A DNA stretch of 64,000 bases from Thermobifida halotolerans (lineage in GTDB: Bacteria > Actinomycetota > Actinomycetes > Streptosporangiales > Streptosporangiaceae). Positions 18,214 through 26,957 of the stretch are shown here, piece by piece. Every line of letters begins with the position of its first letter. Position 1 is the stretch's first letter. Location: assembly GCF_003574835.2 (NCBI RefSeq), contig NZ_CP063196.1, positions 930,001-994,000 of the forward strand, given 5' to 3'. The notes beneath the pieces were generated by a model. That model was not told the DNA's origin, searched no databases, and worked only from the letters and a program-made list of their open reading frames with translations. The position numbers and the translations under genes were made by a program.

Positions 18214-19818
18214 TCAGGAGCGGATCGCGACGTCCTCCAGCAGCGGCAGCCGCCCGACCTGCACGTCGGTGACCGTGCTGCCCGGCGTGACCGGCAGGAT
18301 CGCGTAGTACTCGCGGGTCTGCCCCGCGCCCAGACGCAGCGCCGACAGGTTGGTGCCGGAGGCGGAACTGCACAGGCACCACGGTTTGGTTCCGCTGTCC
18401 AGCGGCGCCACCCGCAGCGGCAGCGACATCTCCCGGGTGTCGGGGTGCAGCAGCGCCACCGCGTACGCGGCGCGGTAGCGGAACTCCATCCAGCCGTCGA
18501 AGGCGTAGGCCAGGTCCACCGAGAGCTCCTGCGGCCCGGGGTTGGTGACGGTGTAGCTGAGCAGCGCGGTCTCCGGGGTGAGGGCGCGCAGGTCGGTGAG
18601 CGCGACCTCGACCTCGGCGTCGCCGAGGTCGTTGGGACGGCCGCTCACCGCGACCCCGGCGGGGCCGCGGCCGTCCCCGGTGGCCGGGGCCCCGCCGGGG
18701 TCGCCGGAGTCCCGGAGGTCCGCCTCCCCGGCGGAACCGGTGCGGTCGACGGTGACGGTGACCCGCCGGTTGCGCTGCCGTCCCTCCTCGGTGCCGTTGT
18801 CGGCGATGGGCTGACCGGAGCCGTGCCCGACCGTGGTGAACTCGACGTCGGAGGCGACCGTGTCGGCCAGCGCGTCGCGGACCGCCTCGGCCCGCTCCAC
18901 CGACAGCGGATTGTTGATCGCGTCGTCGCCGGTGCTGTCGGTGTGCCCCTCGACCAGCACCTCACGCGCCCCCGAGGCGTCGATGCGGGCCGCCGCGTCC
19001 TGGAGGGCCTGCGTCGCCTCGTCGGTGAGCGTCGACTCGTTGACCTCGAACAGCACGTCGGTGGACAGGTGGATCTCGGTGGCCTCCGTGCCCTCGACCA
19101 CGGTCTGCTCCGGGGAGTCGACCACCGACACCAGTTCGGTGGACTCCGGGGCCGCGTCGGGATGGTCGTCCGGGGTCCGGTAGTCCAGCCCTTCGGGCGC
19201 GCCGTCGCCGATCGGAACGTCGACGAACGGAAGGGTGAGGCCGGTGACGACGGTCACCGAGGAGACGTCGGCGGGCGGCGCGGCCAGCACCGAGTAGGCC
19301 TCCTGGGTCCCGCCGGGGTCCAGGAACGGTCCCGTGTCGTCCTTGGCGCTGCACAGGCAGCTGCGGTCGGGGAGGTGGTAGGGCTTGTGCAGGGCGCGCC
19401 CCGACGGGTCGAGCCACGCGATCCCGCTGAAGTGGTTCCACGGGTAGTCGTGGTCGCTGTTGCCGGACTCGCCGAAGGGGTCGGCCAGGTGCGACCACAG
19501 CTGCTCGCGCTCCGATCCGTTGTTGGTGAGGGACAGCACGGCAACCATGTGCGCGTCGTCGACCCGGTGCAGCGCCACCGATGCCTCCACATCCGGGGCG
19601 ACCCAGGCGTTGAGCGGGCGGGAGACCACCGGGGCGCCCGCTTCGTCCGAGGCCGCACCCGGCGCTTCGGAGGCGCCGCCTCCGGACCGGTCGGTGCCTG
19701 GGGCGGACACCGGACCGCAGCCGGTGGCCAGCAGCAGGGTCGCCAGCGCGAGACACGCGCCGCCGCGGACGAGACGCTCCTCCTTCCGCGCGCCGGGCGG
19801 CGCGGAGAGAACAGGCAT
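18214..19818 (-). CDS. OmpA-domain lipoprotein
   Basis: 534 aa. The signal peptide ends in a lipobox (LLATGC, Cys about residue 30), then comes a Gly/Ser/Ala linker. Residues about 250-360 form an OmpA-like peptidoglycan-binding domain (VLFEVNESTL, LVEGHTDSTGDD, LSVERAEAVRDAL, GRQRNRRVTVTV). Flanking it are two similar beta-rich domains, each with a Cys pair (SCLCSAKDD before it, WCLCSSASG after it), apparently a duplicated extracellular module. The protein is probably anchored in the membrane and touches peptidoglycan. The ATG at 19818 has an AGGGAG site. The gene is divergent from the poly-Asp/two-component cluster. Confidence 0.85.
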   Translation of the reverse strand: MPVLSAPPGARKEERLVRGGACLALATLLLATGCGPVSAPGTDRSGGGASEAPGAASDEAGAPVVSRPLNAWVAPDVEASVALHRVDDAHMVAVLSLTNNGSEREQLWSHLADPFGESGNSDHDYPWNHFSGIAWLDPSGRALHKPYHLPDRSCLCSAKDDTGPFLDPGGTQEAYSVLAAPPADVSSVTVVTGLTLPFVDVPIGDGAPEGLDYRTPDDHPDAAPESTELVSVVDSPEQTVVEGTEATEIHLSTDVLFEVNESTLTDEATQALQDAAARIDASGAREVLVEGHTDSTGDDAINNPLSVERAEAVRDALADTVASDVEFTTVGHGSGQPIADNGTEEGRQRNRRVTVTVDRTGSAGEADLRDSGDPGGAPATGDGRGPAGVAVSGRPNDLGDAEVEVALTDLRALTPETALLSYTVTNPGPQELSVDLAYAFDGWMEFRYRAAYAVALLHPDTREMSLPLRVAPLDSGTKPWCLCSSASGTNLSALRLGAGQTREYYAILPVTPGSTVTDVQVGRLPLLEDVAIRS

Positions 19819-20045
19819 GCCTACTCCCTGGAATCGGCTGTTCGCTTTCCGGGTCTTCGATCCGGGAGATGGCCGACCGGTTCGCGCGGGGCCGGGAATC
19901 GCCGTGGCCGTGTCCGGCCACATCGCCGCGACAGGGGAGAAATGAGGACACCACCTCTCAAACAGCTCTCGTCACCTGCGAAGATGAAAAAAGCCTCATC
20001 TCCGTTTCATGGTGGTCTGAGATGCGCGCAGCAGGGTGGGGAGGC

Positions 20046-20369
20046 ATGAGAGCGATGCGCCGGGGAGCCCTGCTCGCCTGTCTCGCCTTCGCCGCGGTGC
20101 TGGCCGCGGCGGCGGCCCTGCTGTGGCTGACGCGGGACGCCGAGCCGCGGACGGAGCCGCCGCGGGAGGTCGTCGTGGGCGAGTCCTCCGCGCCCCGCGT
20201 CCCCTCCCCCTCGCCCGAGCCGTCGGTCTCGTCGCCGTCGTCCACGCCCGATCCGACCGCCGACGACGTGGTGAGTCCACCGCCCGCCGTCACCGACGAC
20301 GATGACGACGACCGGGATGACGACGATGACGACGATGACGACGACCGGGACGGCGACGATGACGACTGA
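20046..20369 (+). CDS. Membrane-anchored protein with poly-aspartate tail
   Basis: 107 aa. A basic start (MRAMRRG) precedes one hydrophobic helix (about residues 7-29), then a Pro/Ser/Thr-rich stalk, and the last ~25 residues are almost all Asp with a few Arg and Gly. The topology suggests an exported, very acidic tail that could bind divalent cations; this is inference. The ATG at 20046 has GGTGGGGAGG upstream. The Asp tail is encoded by a GAC/GAT repeat, and the last 11 bp overlap the histidine kinase gene in another frame, so the two are coupled. I know no named family. Confidence 0.75.
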   Translation: MRAMRRGALLACLAFAAVLAAAAALLWLTRDAEPRTEPPREVVVGESSAPRVPSPSPEPSVSSPSSTPDPTADDVVSPPPAVTDDDDDDRDDDDDDDDDDRDGDDDD

Positions 20370-21828
20370 CCGTCCCGGGGGCGGACGCCGCTACCGGATG
20401 CCCGCCCGGGTGCGGATCATGACGTGGGTCGTCCTGCTCATGGCCGCCGTGCTGGCTCTGGTGAACATCGTCGTGTGGCAGACGCTGGAGACCGAGGTCA
20501 GTGAACGGGTCGACCGGGCGCTCGACCAGGAGATGGCGGAGTTCGAGGAGTTCGCCGCCGCCGGGGTCGACCCCCGCACCGGCGAGAGCTTCACCGACCT
20601 GGACAGCCTGTTCCGGGTCCACCTGAGCCGCCAGCACCCCGACCGGCACGAGATCATCTTCGGCCACGTCGACCGGGCTCCCGGCGCCACCGTGCCCACC
20701 GGCCGCGTCCGCCAGGGGCAGGAGCCGCTGTTCGACGCCTCCGCCGACGCCGACACCCTCGAAGCGGTCCTCACCTCGCCCCACGGCAGGGGATCGGTCC
20801 AGACCCCCGAGGGCGGACTGCGGTGGGCCAAACTCCGCGTCGCGCCACCGGACGGCGCGGACGTGCCGGGCGGCTGGTTCGTCGTCGGCTACTTCGTCGA
20901 CGCCGACCGAGCCGACATACACCGGTTCCTGCGCGTCCTGCTGCTGGTCAGCGCGGTCGGTCTGGTACTGGCCGGAAGCGCCGCCTGGTGGGTGTCCGGA
21001 CGCATCCTGGCCCCCGTCCGCCTGGTGCGCCAGGCCGCCGCGCAGATCACCGAGGAGGACCTGACCCGCCGCATCGACGTCACCGGCAACGACGACGTCG
21101 CCGCGCTCGCCGAGCAGTTCAACGCCATGCTCGACCGGCTGGAGGAGGCGTTCTCCACGCAGCGCCGCTTCGTCGACGACGCCAGCCACGAACTGCGCAC
21201 CCCCATCACCATCGTGCGCGGCCACCTGGAGCTGATGGGCGACGACCCGGAGGAGCGCCGCGAGGTGGTGCGGCTGGTCACCGACGAACTGGACCGCATG
21301 GCGCGCATCGTCGAGGACCTGCTGCTGCTCGCCAAGGCGCAGCGCCCCGACTTCCTGCACTGCGCGAAGGTGTCACTGGCCGAGCTGACCAGCGACATCG
21401 ACGCCAAGGTGCGGGCGCTGGGCCACCGGGACTGGCGCCTCGACGAGGTCGGTGAGGGCGTCGTGCACCTGGACCCGCAGCGCGTCACGCAGGCCGCGGT
21501 GCAGTTGGCCAGCAACGCCGTGCGGCACACCGGTCCCGGCGACACCGTCGTCCTCGGCTCGGCGCTGACCGAGCGGGACGGGGTCCGGACGGCCGAGCTG
21601 TGGGTGCGCGACTCCGGCCCCGGAGTCGCTCCCGGCGACCGGGAGCGGATCTTCGAGCGGTTCGCGCGGGGGGAGACGGCGCGCGGCGACCGCCCCGGCG
21701 CCGGACTGGGCCTGGCCATCGTGCGGGCCATCGCCGAGGCCCACAACGGCGAGGTGCGGCTGCGCTCCGCCCCGGGCGCCGGGGCGGAGTTCACCCTCAT
21801 CCTGCCCGCGGACGAAGGGAGCACGTGA
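20359..21828 (+). CDS. Two-component sensor histidine kinase
   Basis: A 489-aa membrane kinase. Helix 1 is at about residues 20-42, an extracellular loop of about 150 residues follows, and helix 2 is at about 190-215. A HAMP domain (about 212-265, RILAPVRLVRQAA) leads to the phospho-acceptor in DDASHELRTPIT (His about 277). The ATPase domain has an N box QLASNAVRH, G1 DSGPGVAPGD and G2 GAGLGLAIV. The start at ATG 20359 lies inside the preceding gene. Upstream ATGs in frame are part of the Asp-codon repeat read out of frame (Met/Thr-rich), so I do not use them. It pairs with the regulator directly downstream. Confidence 0.9.
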   Translation: MTTDRPGGGRRYRMPARVRIMTWVVLLMAAVLALVNIVVWQTLETEVSERVDRALDQEMAEFEEFAAAGVDPRTGESFTDLDSLFRVHLSRQHPDRHEIIFGHVDRAPGATVPTGRVRQGQEPLFDASADADTLEAVLTSPHGRGSVQTPEGGLRWAKLRVAPPDGADVPGGWFVVGYFVDADRADIHRFLRVLLLVSAVGLVLAGSAAWWVSGRILAPVRLVRQAAAQITEEDLTRRIDVTGNDDVAALAEQFNAMLDRLEEAFSTQRRFVDDASHELRTPITIVRGHLELMGDDPEERREVVRLVTDELDRMARIVEDLLLLAKAQRPDFLHCAKVSLAELTSDIDAKVRALGHRDWRLDEVGEGVVHLDPQRVTQAAVQLASNAVRHTGPGDTVVLGSALTERDGVRTAELWVRDSGPGVAPGDRERIFERFARGETARGDRPGAGLGLAIVRAIAEAHNGEVRLRSAPGAGAEFTLILPADEGST

Positions 21829-21830
21829 GC

Positions 21831-22487
21831 ATGGGACGCATCCTGATCGCCGAGGACGAGGAGCGCATCGCGTCGTTCGTCCGCAAGGGGCTGGGCGCCA
21901 ACGGGTTCACCAGCACCGTGGTGGACAGCGCGGGCGCGGCCGTCGACTACGCCCTCACCGGCGACTTCGACCTCATGGTCCTCGACCTGGGGTTGCCCGA
22001 CGCCGACGGCTTCACGGTGCTGCGGCGGCTGCGGGAGGAGGGCTCCACCCTGCCGATCCTCATCCTCACCGCCCGCGACGGGGTGCGCGACACCGTCAAC
22101 GGGCTGGAGATGGGCGCCGCCGACTACATGACCAAGCCGTTCCGTTTCGAGGAGCTGCTGGCGCGGATCCGGCTGCGGATGCGCGCCGAGCGCAGCGTGG
22201 AGTCGACCGTGCTGCGCGTCGGGGACCTCGCCCTGGACCTGCGCACCCGCCGCGCCTCCACCGACAGCGCCACCGTGGACCTGACTGCCCGCGAGTTCGC
22301 CCTGCTGGAGCTGTTCCTGCGGCACCACGACCAGGTGCTGTCGCGCCAGCAGATCCTCTCCCACGTGTGGGGCTACGACTACGACCCCGGGTCCAACGTG
22401 GTCGACGTCTTCGTCCGGGCGCTGCGCAGGAAGATCGGCGCCCACCGCATCGAGACCGTCCGGGGGATGGGTTACCGGCTCGGATGA
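21831..22487 (+). CDS. OmpR-type response regulator
   Basis: 218 aa. The receiver domain has the acidic pair in IAEDEE (about 7-10), the phospho-acceptor Asp in MVLDLGLP (about 52) and the conserved Lys in TKPFRFEEL (about 101). The C-terminal winged helix is of OmpR/PhoB type (LTAREFALLELFL, VDVFVRALRRKI). It overlaps the kinase stop through GTGAGC, with the ATG at 21831 and GAAGGGAG upstream. It likely controls this cluster and perhaps the VTC/DUF4956 pair that follows by 57 bp. Confidence 0.92.
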   Translation: MGRILIAEDEERIASFVRKGLGANGFTSTVVDSAGAAVDYALTGDFDLMVLDLGLPDADGFTVLRRLREEGSTLPILILTARDGVRDTVNGLEMGAADYMTKPFRFEELLARIRLRMRAERSVESTVLRVGDLALDLRTRRASTDSATVDLTAREFALLELFLRHHDQVLSRQQILSHVWGYDYDPGSNVVDVFVRALRRKIGAHRIETVRGMGYRLG

Positions 22488-22544
22488 GGAATTCCTCATC
22501 CGGCGCTCACGGCGGGCTCACCGTCGCCCACCACCATCGGTGGC

Positions 22545-23141
22545 ATGAACATCTGGTGTGCTCTCGCTGTCGACCTGGTGGCCGTCGCCGTTCTCGGACA
22601 CCTCCTGTACTTCCGTCGGCACGGCCGCCGCGACCTGCTGTTCGCCTACACCGCGCTGAACGTCGGGGTCTTCGCGGCCGTGGCGGTGCTGCTGGCGGCC
22701 GGTGTCGGGCTCGCGGTGGGCTTCGGGCTCTTCGGGGTGCTGTCGATCATCCGGCTGCGGTCGGACTCCGTCACCCAGACCGAGGTCGCCTACTACTTCA
22801 CCGCGATCGCGCTGGGCCTGGTGAACTCGACGGCCAAGGACGCGCCCCTGCTGCTGCTCGGACTCGACGCGGTGCTGCTCGTCGTGGTGTTCGCCGCCGA
22901 CCATCCCCGGCTGCTGCCGCGGACGTGCAGGCGGACGGTCACCCTGGACGTGGTGCACCGCAGTCCGGACATGCTCCGCGCCGACCTGGAGACGCGGCTG
23001 GGCGGCACGGTCTGCGCGCTCACCGTCGTCGAGGTGGACTACGTCCGCGACCTCATGGTCGTCGACGTGCGGTTCCGCGCCTCGGAGCGGTCCGGGGCCG
23101 AGGCCGTGCGCGGGGGCTCGGCCGGGGCGGGGCGGCGGTGA
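22545..23141 (+). CDS. DUF4956 membrane protein
   Basis: A 198-aa protein with about four membrane helices in the first 125 residues and a small alpha/beta cytoplasmic domain behind them. The stretch GFGLFGVLSIIRLRSDSVTQ is the hallmark of DUF4956. Members are nearly always next to a VTC-fold gene, as here, where the downstream start overlaps this stop by GTGA. The role is unproven; a membrane partner for a polyphosphate- or nucleotide-related tunnel enzyme is the usual guess. Confidence 0.85.
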   Translation: MNIWCALAVDLVAVAVLGHLLYFRRHGRRDLLFAYTALNVGVFAAVAVLLAAGVGLAVGFGLFGVLSIIRLRSDSVTQTEVAYYFTAIALGLVNSTAKDAPLLLLGLDAVLLVVVFAADHPRLLPRTCRRTVTLDVVHRSPDMLRADLETRLGGTVCALTVVEVDYVRDLMVVDVRFRASERSGAEAVRGGSAGAGRR

Positions 23142-23893
23142 CCGCGCCCGCGGTCGCGGCGGCGCTGCGCCCGGTGTCGCTGGAGGAGGTCAACGCCCTG
23201 GCGCCGCTGACGCTGCGCTCCTGTCGCAAGTACGTCGTCCCCGCCTCGCTCGTCCCCGTTCTCGTCGACCACCTGGCGCCCGGCTTCGGGGTGCTCGGCG
23301 ACGGCGGTCGCACGGTGTTCCGCTACTCCTCCACCTACCTGGACACCCCCGACCTGCTGACCTTCCGCCAGCACCGGCAGGGGCGGCGGCGCAGGTTCAA
23401 GATCCGCACGCGCAGTTACCTGGACTCGGGGCTGACCATGCTGGAGGTCAAGCTGAAGGGGGCGCGGGGGGTCACGGACAAGCGCCGCACCGTCCACGAC
23501 GGACGCCCCGGTGAACTGACCCCCGCGGCGGCGCGGTTCCTGCGGGACGTCATGGACGGCTACGGCGCCGAACTGCCCCGGCCGCTGCGGGTGTCGGCGG
23601 TGACGGACTACCGGCGTACCACGCTGGTGGCGTTCTCCGGTGCCGAACGCGTCACCTGCGACACCGGCCTGGTGTGCGCGCACGCCGGGCAGACGGCCGC
23701 GATGCGTGAGGACCTGGCGCTGCTGGAGGTCAAGACCCGGGGCGGGGTGACCGGCGTCGAGCGCCTGCTGCACCGCCACGGACTGCGCCCGGTGGGGTTC
23801 AGCAAGTACGCGGCGGCGGTGGCCGTCGTCAACCCCGGGCTGGGCGGCAACCGGTGGAGCCGTGTGCTGCGCCGCTGCTTCGACCGGCTCTGA
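23138..23893 (+). CDS. VTC-fold (polyphosphate polymerase-like) protein
   Basis: A 251-aa protein with the VTC/triphosphate-tunnel fold. Basic and acidic tunnel residues appear as CRKYVVP (Arg/Lys), FRYSSTYLDTPDL, RRRFKIRTRSYLDS and MLEVKLKG, with further strands LLEVKTRGG and GFSKYAAAV. Eukaryotic Vtc4 makes polyphosphate with this fold; bacterial members paired with DUF4956 are of unknown activity. The GTG start overlaps the DUF4956 stop. The gene ends exactly where the MITE-like element begins. Confidence 0.85.
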   Translation: MTAPAVAAALRPVSLEEVNALAPLTLRSCRKYVVPASLVPVLVDHLAPGFGVLGDGGRTVFRYSSTYLDTPDLLTFRQHRQGRRRRFKIRTRSYLDSGLTMLEVKLKGARGVTDKRRTVHDGRPGELTPAAARFLRDVMDGYGAELPRPLRVSAVTDYRRTTLVAFSGAERVTCDTGLVCAHAGQTAAMREDLALLEVKTRGGVTGVERLLHRHGLRPVGFSKYAAAVAVVNPGLGGNRWSRVLRRCFDRL

Positions 23894-24311
23894 CTGACTG
23901 AGGTTTGACAGCCGGGTTCGCGGCGGATGCGATTCCGCCGCACCCCTGGCGAGGCCGAGGTATTCCACAGAACCCTCCAGAAGCGGGACACCACCGGTTG
24001 CCGGTGGCCGGTCGAGGCGCCCTGGGCGCCGAGTCCGGACACGGCCCCGCCTTCCTGTGCCTTCGGAGGCGGTTCCGCTGCCTTCGGAGGCGGTTCCGCG
24101 CCACGGCAAACCCGCCTGGGGTGGCCGGTGTCCTTTCGGCTGATCCGCCCGTGGGGGCGTGCCTGGACTCGGCGCCCAGGGCGCCGAGTCCAGGCACGGC
24201 CAACCCGTGGGAGCCCGCTCCGGGTGCCGGGGTGGAATGCCCTGCCTTCCCCGGGTTCTTCCGAGAGGAGCCCGCGTCCGCCGCAGAACCCGACACCCAC
24301 ACCTCAGTGAG
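23894..24311 (+). mobile_element. MITE-like element, copy 1
   Basis: A 418-bp non-coding element whose ends are imperfect terminal inverted repeats. The left end reads CTGACTGAGGTTTGA and the reverse complement of the right end reads CTCACTGAGGTGTGG (12 of 15 match). A second copy lies in opposite orientation at 50711-51118, and similarity runs through the whole length. It encodes no transposase, so a miniature inverted-repeat element mobilised in trans is the simplest reading. The left end abuts the VTC gene stop. The centre holds a 39-bp near-perfect palindrome at 24159-24197. Confidence 0.65.
24159..24197. repeat. 39-bp palindrome inside MITE copy 1
   Basis: Two 19-bp arms (24159-24177 and 24179-24197) are perfect inverted repeats around a single A. 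In RNA this is a very stable hairpin and could also terminate transcription from the VTC operon. Confidence 0.7.
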
Positions 24312-24933
24312 GCGGTGGTGGTGGTCGACCGTTCGCGGGACGGTTGTCCCGTTTTCGGCTTGGATTAAGGACAGTGTTTCCCAGACTTCTCAGAATTGTT
24401 GCGGGAAGGTTGCCGGAGTGGGGTGGTCGGGGTCGCGTGCACGACCCGTGAACCGGGGGACGCCACCCCTCCCGGTGGCTCCGGGGGCGCGGAGGGCGGG
24501 GAATCCAGCCCCTCGGAGCTTCTCCGATAGCTGAACGTTAAGTGTTGATTACCCAATTTTGTGGTGATGATTCGGATGTGTGGGGTTTTCCGGTCATCAT
24601 GGCGCCGGTGGCGCCCGGAGCGGGAAACCGGAAAGAAAACGTGACGGGTTTCACGTTAGTCGGATCCGTTGGCGGCGACCCGAACTTCTGCGCAGGTAGA
24701 ACCCCTGGTTTCGGTCACTTTCGCAGGTTCTGCTCCCAGGGTTCCCAGACTTCTTCGCGTGACGTGTTTGTGACCTAACAGAGGGGGCATGGCGAGTGAC
24801 AGGTCCGAATAAGGCGGCCTTGTCCGCTCCGTCGAGTGCGTCCCCCTGTGGGGCCGAAGTGACACGGGTCAACCCACGTGGAGCGCCTTCGGGGACGGTC
24901 CTGCCGACACAAGCCTGCGAACAGGAGGTCGAT
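24312..24933 (+). promoter_or_regulatory. Long upstream region of the sigma factor gene
   Basis: About 620 bp without an accepted gene. The stretch 24525-24580 is unusually AT-rich for this genome and is a good promoter candidate. The 13-mer TTCCCAGACTTCT occurs twice in direct orientation, at 24378-24390 and 24742-24754. The region ends in the perfect AGGAGGT ribosome site at 24922-24928. Its length and repeats suggest regulated, perhaps multiple, transcription starts. Confidence 0.45.
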
Positions 24934-25767
24934 ATGACCACCAACAGCACGACGGCACGCCGCCGTAGCCCCGCCCAGCGCCGCGGCGGGTCGGTTCGCC
25001 CCCCCGCGCACCAGTCCCGCAACACCGGACAGGCGGAACGGCTGCTGGCCGCGCTGGCGGCCCACCACGGAGACGAGGAGGCCTGCGCGAGGATCCGGGA
25101 CGAACTGGTACGGCTGTACACGCCCCTGGTACGCCGTGAGGCACGCCGCTACCGCAACCGGGGCGAGCCGATGGACGACCTCTACCAGGTCGGCATGCTC
25201 GGCCTGATGAAGGCCATCAAGGGATTCGACCCCTCGTTCGGCAAGCCGTTCGTCGCCTACCTGCTGCCGATGGTGACCGGAGAGCTCAAACGGCACTTCC
25301 GCGACACCACCTGGGCGGTCCGGGTGCCACGCGTCCACCAGGAGCGGCGCAGCGAACTCAACCGGGTGATCGCCGAGTTCACCCAGAAGCACGGACGCAC
25401 CCCGACCACCAGGGAGATCGCCGAGGCGCTGGAACTCGACATGGAGGCCGCCATCGAACTGATCGACGCCTCCTCCGCCTACAGCGCCCTCTCCCTCGAC
25501 ATGCCCTTCGGCGAGGCCGACGACGAGTCCGCCCTCGGCGACACCCTGGGATCGGCCGACGGCGACCTGGAGAACGTGGTCGACCGCACCTCGCTCAAGG
25601 ACGCCCTCGACCACCTGCCCGAACGCGAACGCCGCGTCATCCTGCTGCGGTTCTTCGGCAACAAGACCCAGAGCGAGATCGCGGCCGACGTGGGCCTGTC
25701 CCAGATGCACGTCTCCCGCCTGCTGTCGCAGACCCTTCGGCAGTTGCGCCGTGAACTCCTCTCCTGA
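24934..25767 (+). CDS. SigB/SigF-type alternative RNA polymerase sigma factor
   Basis: A 277-aa sigma-70 family factor. Region 2 is at about residues 55-130 (MDDLYQVGMLGLMKAIKGFDP, FVAYLLPMVTGELKRHFRD), region 3 at about 135-195 and region 4 at about 220-275 (LPERERRVILLRFF, then the helix-turn-helix QSEIAADVGLSQMHVSRLL). This matches the stress and sporulation sigma factors (SigB/SigF/SigG clade) of actinobacteria, normally controlled by anti-sigma kinases; none is adjacent here. The ATG with AGGAGGT six bases upstream decides the start. It is followed by a clear terminator. Confidence 0.9.
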   Translation: MTTNSTTARRRSPAQRRGGSVRPPAHQSRNTGQAERLLAALAAHHGDEEACARIRDELVRLYTPLVRREARRYRNRGEPMDDLYQVGMLGLMKAIKGFDPSFGKPFVAYLLPMVTGELKRHFRDTTWAVRVPRVHQERRSELNRVIAEFTQKHGRTPTTREIAEALELDMEAAIELIDASSAYSALSLDMPFGEADDESALGDTLGSADGDLENVVDRTSLKDALDHLPERERRVILLRFFGNKTQSEIAADVGLSQMHVSRLLSQTLRQLRRELLS

Positions 25768-25848
25768 ACCACCGCCCGGTTCCGGCGCCGTCGGCGTCCG
25801 GCCGCCGCGACACCGACGGAGGAACCACCGCGGCAGAGACTGTCCACC

Positions 25849-25881
25849 GTGAGGGGCGCCCGGAACCCGGGCGCCCCTCAC
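25849..25881 (+). terminator. Terminator of the sigma factor gene
   Basis: A 15-bp perfect stem (25849-25863 with 25867-25881) around a three-base loop, 80 bp after the sigma stop codon. Confidence 0.7.
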
Positions 25882-26054
25882 ACGCTCCCGACCCGCCTCG
25901 GACGGTCGGGATCCGCCTTCCCCGCGCTCCGGCCACCCGCCGAAGCCGCGGGCCCGCTCCGAGCGCCGTTCGGCCGGTGGATATCGTGACGTCCGACCGG
26001 ACGGTCCAGGAGGGCCGGACACGGCGATTCGGACGGACTGTCGAGGGGGCGAGC

Positions 26055-26939
26055 ATGCCGGACCTTCCCCGGCCGGTGGCCGAGGCGCTCACGCGGGAAC
26101 CGGTCAGGGGGCGCACAGAGGTCGCGGGCCGCGGCATCTCCTGGCTCTCCTGGGGCCGACCGGGGAGGCGGCCGCTGGTCTTCGTCCACGGCGGCGCCGC
26201 CCACGCGTGGTGGTGGAGCTTCACCGCCCCGCTGTTCGCCGACACCCACCACGTGGTCGCCCTCGACCTGTCCGGCCACGGCGACAGCGACCGGCGCGAC
26301 GCGTACCTCTTCACCACCTGGGCCACCGAGGTGCTGTCCGTGGCGCGGGCCCAGCCCTCCGACGCCAGGCCGATCCTCGTCGGCCACTCGATGGGCGGCA
26401 TGGTGGCGATGTTCGCCGCCCAGCGCTCCAGTGCCGACCTCGCCGCGGTGGTCGCGGTCGACGCGCCGCTGCGCAGACCGGTCAACGGTGTCAACGCCGC
26501 CTACGCCCGGCACAGGTCGTATCCCAGCCGGGAGGAGGCGACCGCGCGCTTCCGGCCGCTGCCGAAGCAGCCGACGGCGCAGCCGCGGCTGGTGCGGCAC
26601 GTCGCCGAGCACAGCGTCACCGACACCGGGTCGGGCTGGACCTTCAAGTTCGACCTGCGGATGTTCGCCCGGGGGCAGGCGGACCGCCCCGACGACCTCG
26701 GCGCGGGAATGCCGCTGGTGCGCTGCCCGTTCGGGGTGGTCGTCGGTGAGCTGGGGGTTGTCCCCCCGGAGGAACGGGAGCGCCTGGCGGCGTTCACGAG
26801 GGGCGACGCGACCCGACCGCCCTCCTCCTACGTCGAGATCACCGGCGGCCACCATCACCTGATGTTCGACCGCCCACTCGAACTGGTCGGCGCCCTCAGG
26901 CGGCTGGTCGCGGCCGTCGACCCCGAGGCGGGGGAGTAG
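26055..26939 (+). CDS. Alpha/beta-fold hydrolase
   Basis: A 294-aa hydrolase. The oxyanion strand is LVFVHGGAAHAWWW (about 41-54), the nucleophile elbow GHSMGG (Ser about 112) and the catalytic His in ITGGHHHLMFD near the C-terminus; the acid should lie in the region before GELGVVPPEE. This is an esterase/epoxide-hydrolase-like core of unknown substrate. The ATG at 26055 has a GAGGGGG site. It stands alone, convergent with the small membrane ORF. Confidence 0.85.
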   Translation: MPDLPRPVAEALTREPVRGRTEVAGRGISWLSWGRPGRRPLVFVHGGAAHAWWWSFTAPLFADTHHVVALDLSGHGDSDRRDAYLFTTWATEVLSVARAQPSDARPILVGHSMGGMVAMFAAQRSSADLAAVVAVDAPLRRPVNGVNAAYARHRSYPSREEATARFRPLPKQPTAQPRLVRHVAEHSVTDTGSGWTFKFDLRMFARGQADRPDDLGAGMPLVRCPFGVVVGELGVVPPEERERLAAFTRGDATRPPSSYVEITGGHHHLMFDRPLELVGALRRLVAAVDPEAGE

Positions 26940-26957
26940 GCGCCGCCGGGACGCGCG

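Noticed and set aside
20302-20358. Upstream ATG codons of the histidine kinase giving a Met/Thr repeat N-terminus
   Set aside because: They come from the Asp-codon repeat of the preceding gene read out of frame; the ATG at 20359 leads directly into kinase-like sequence.
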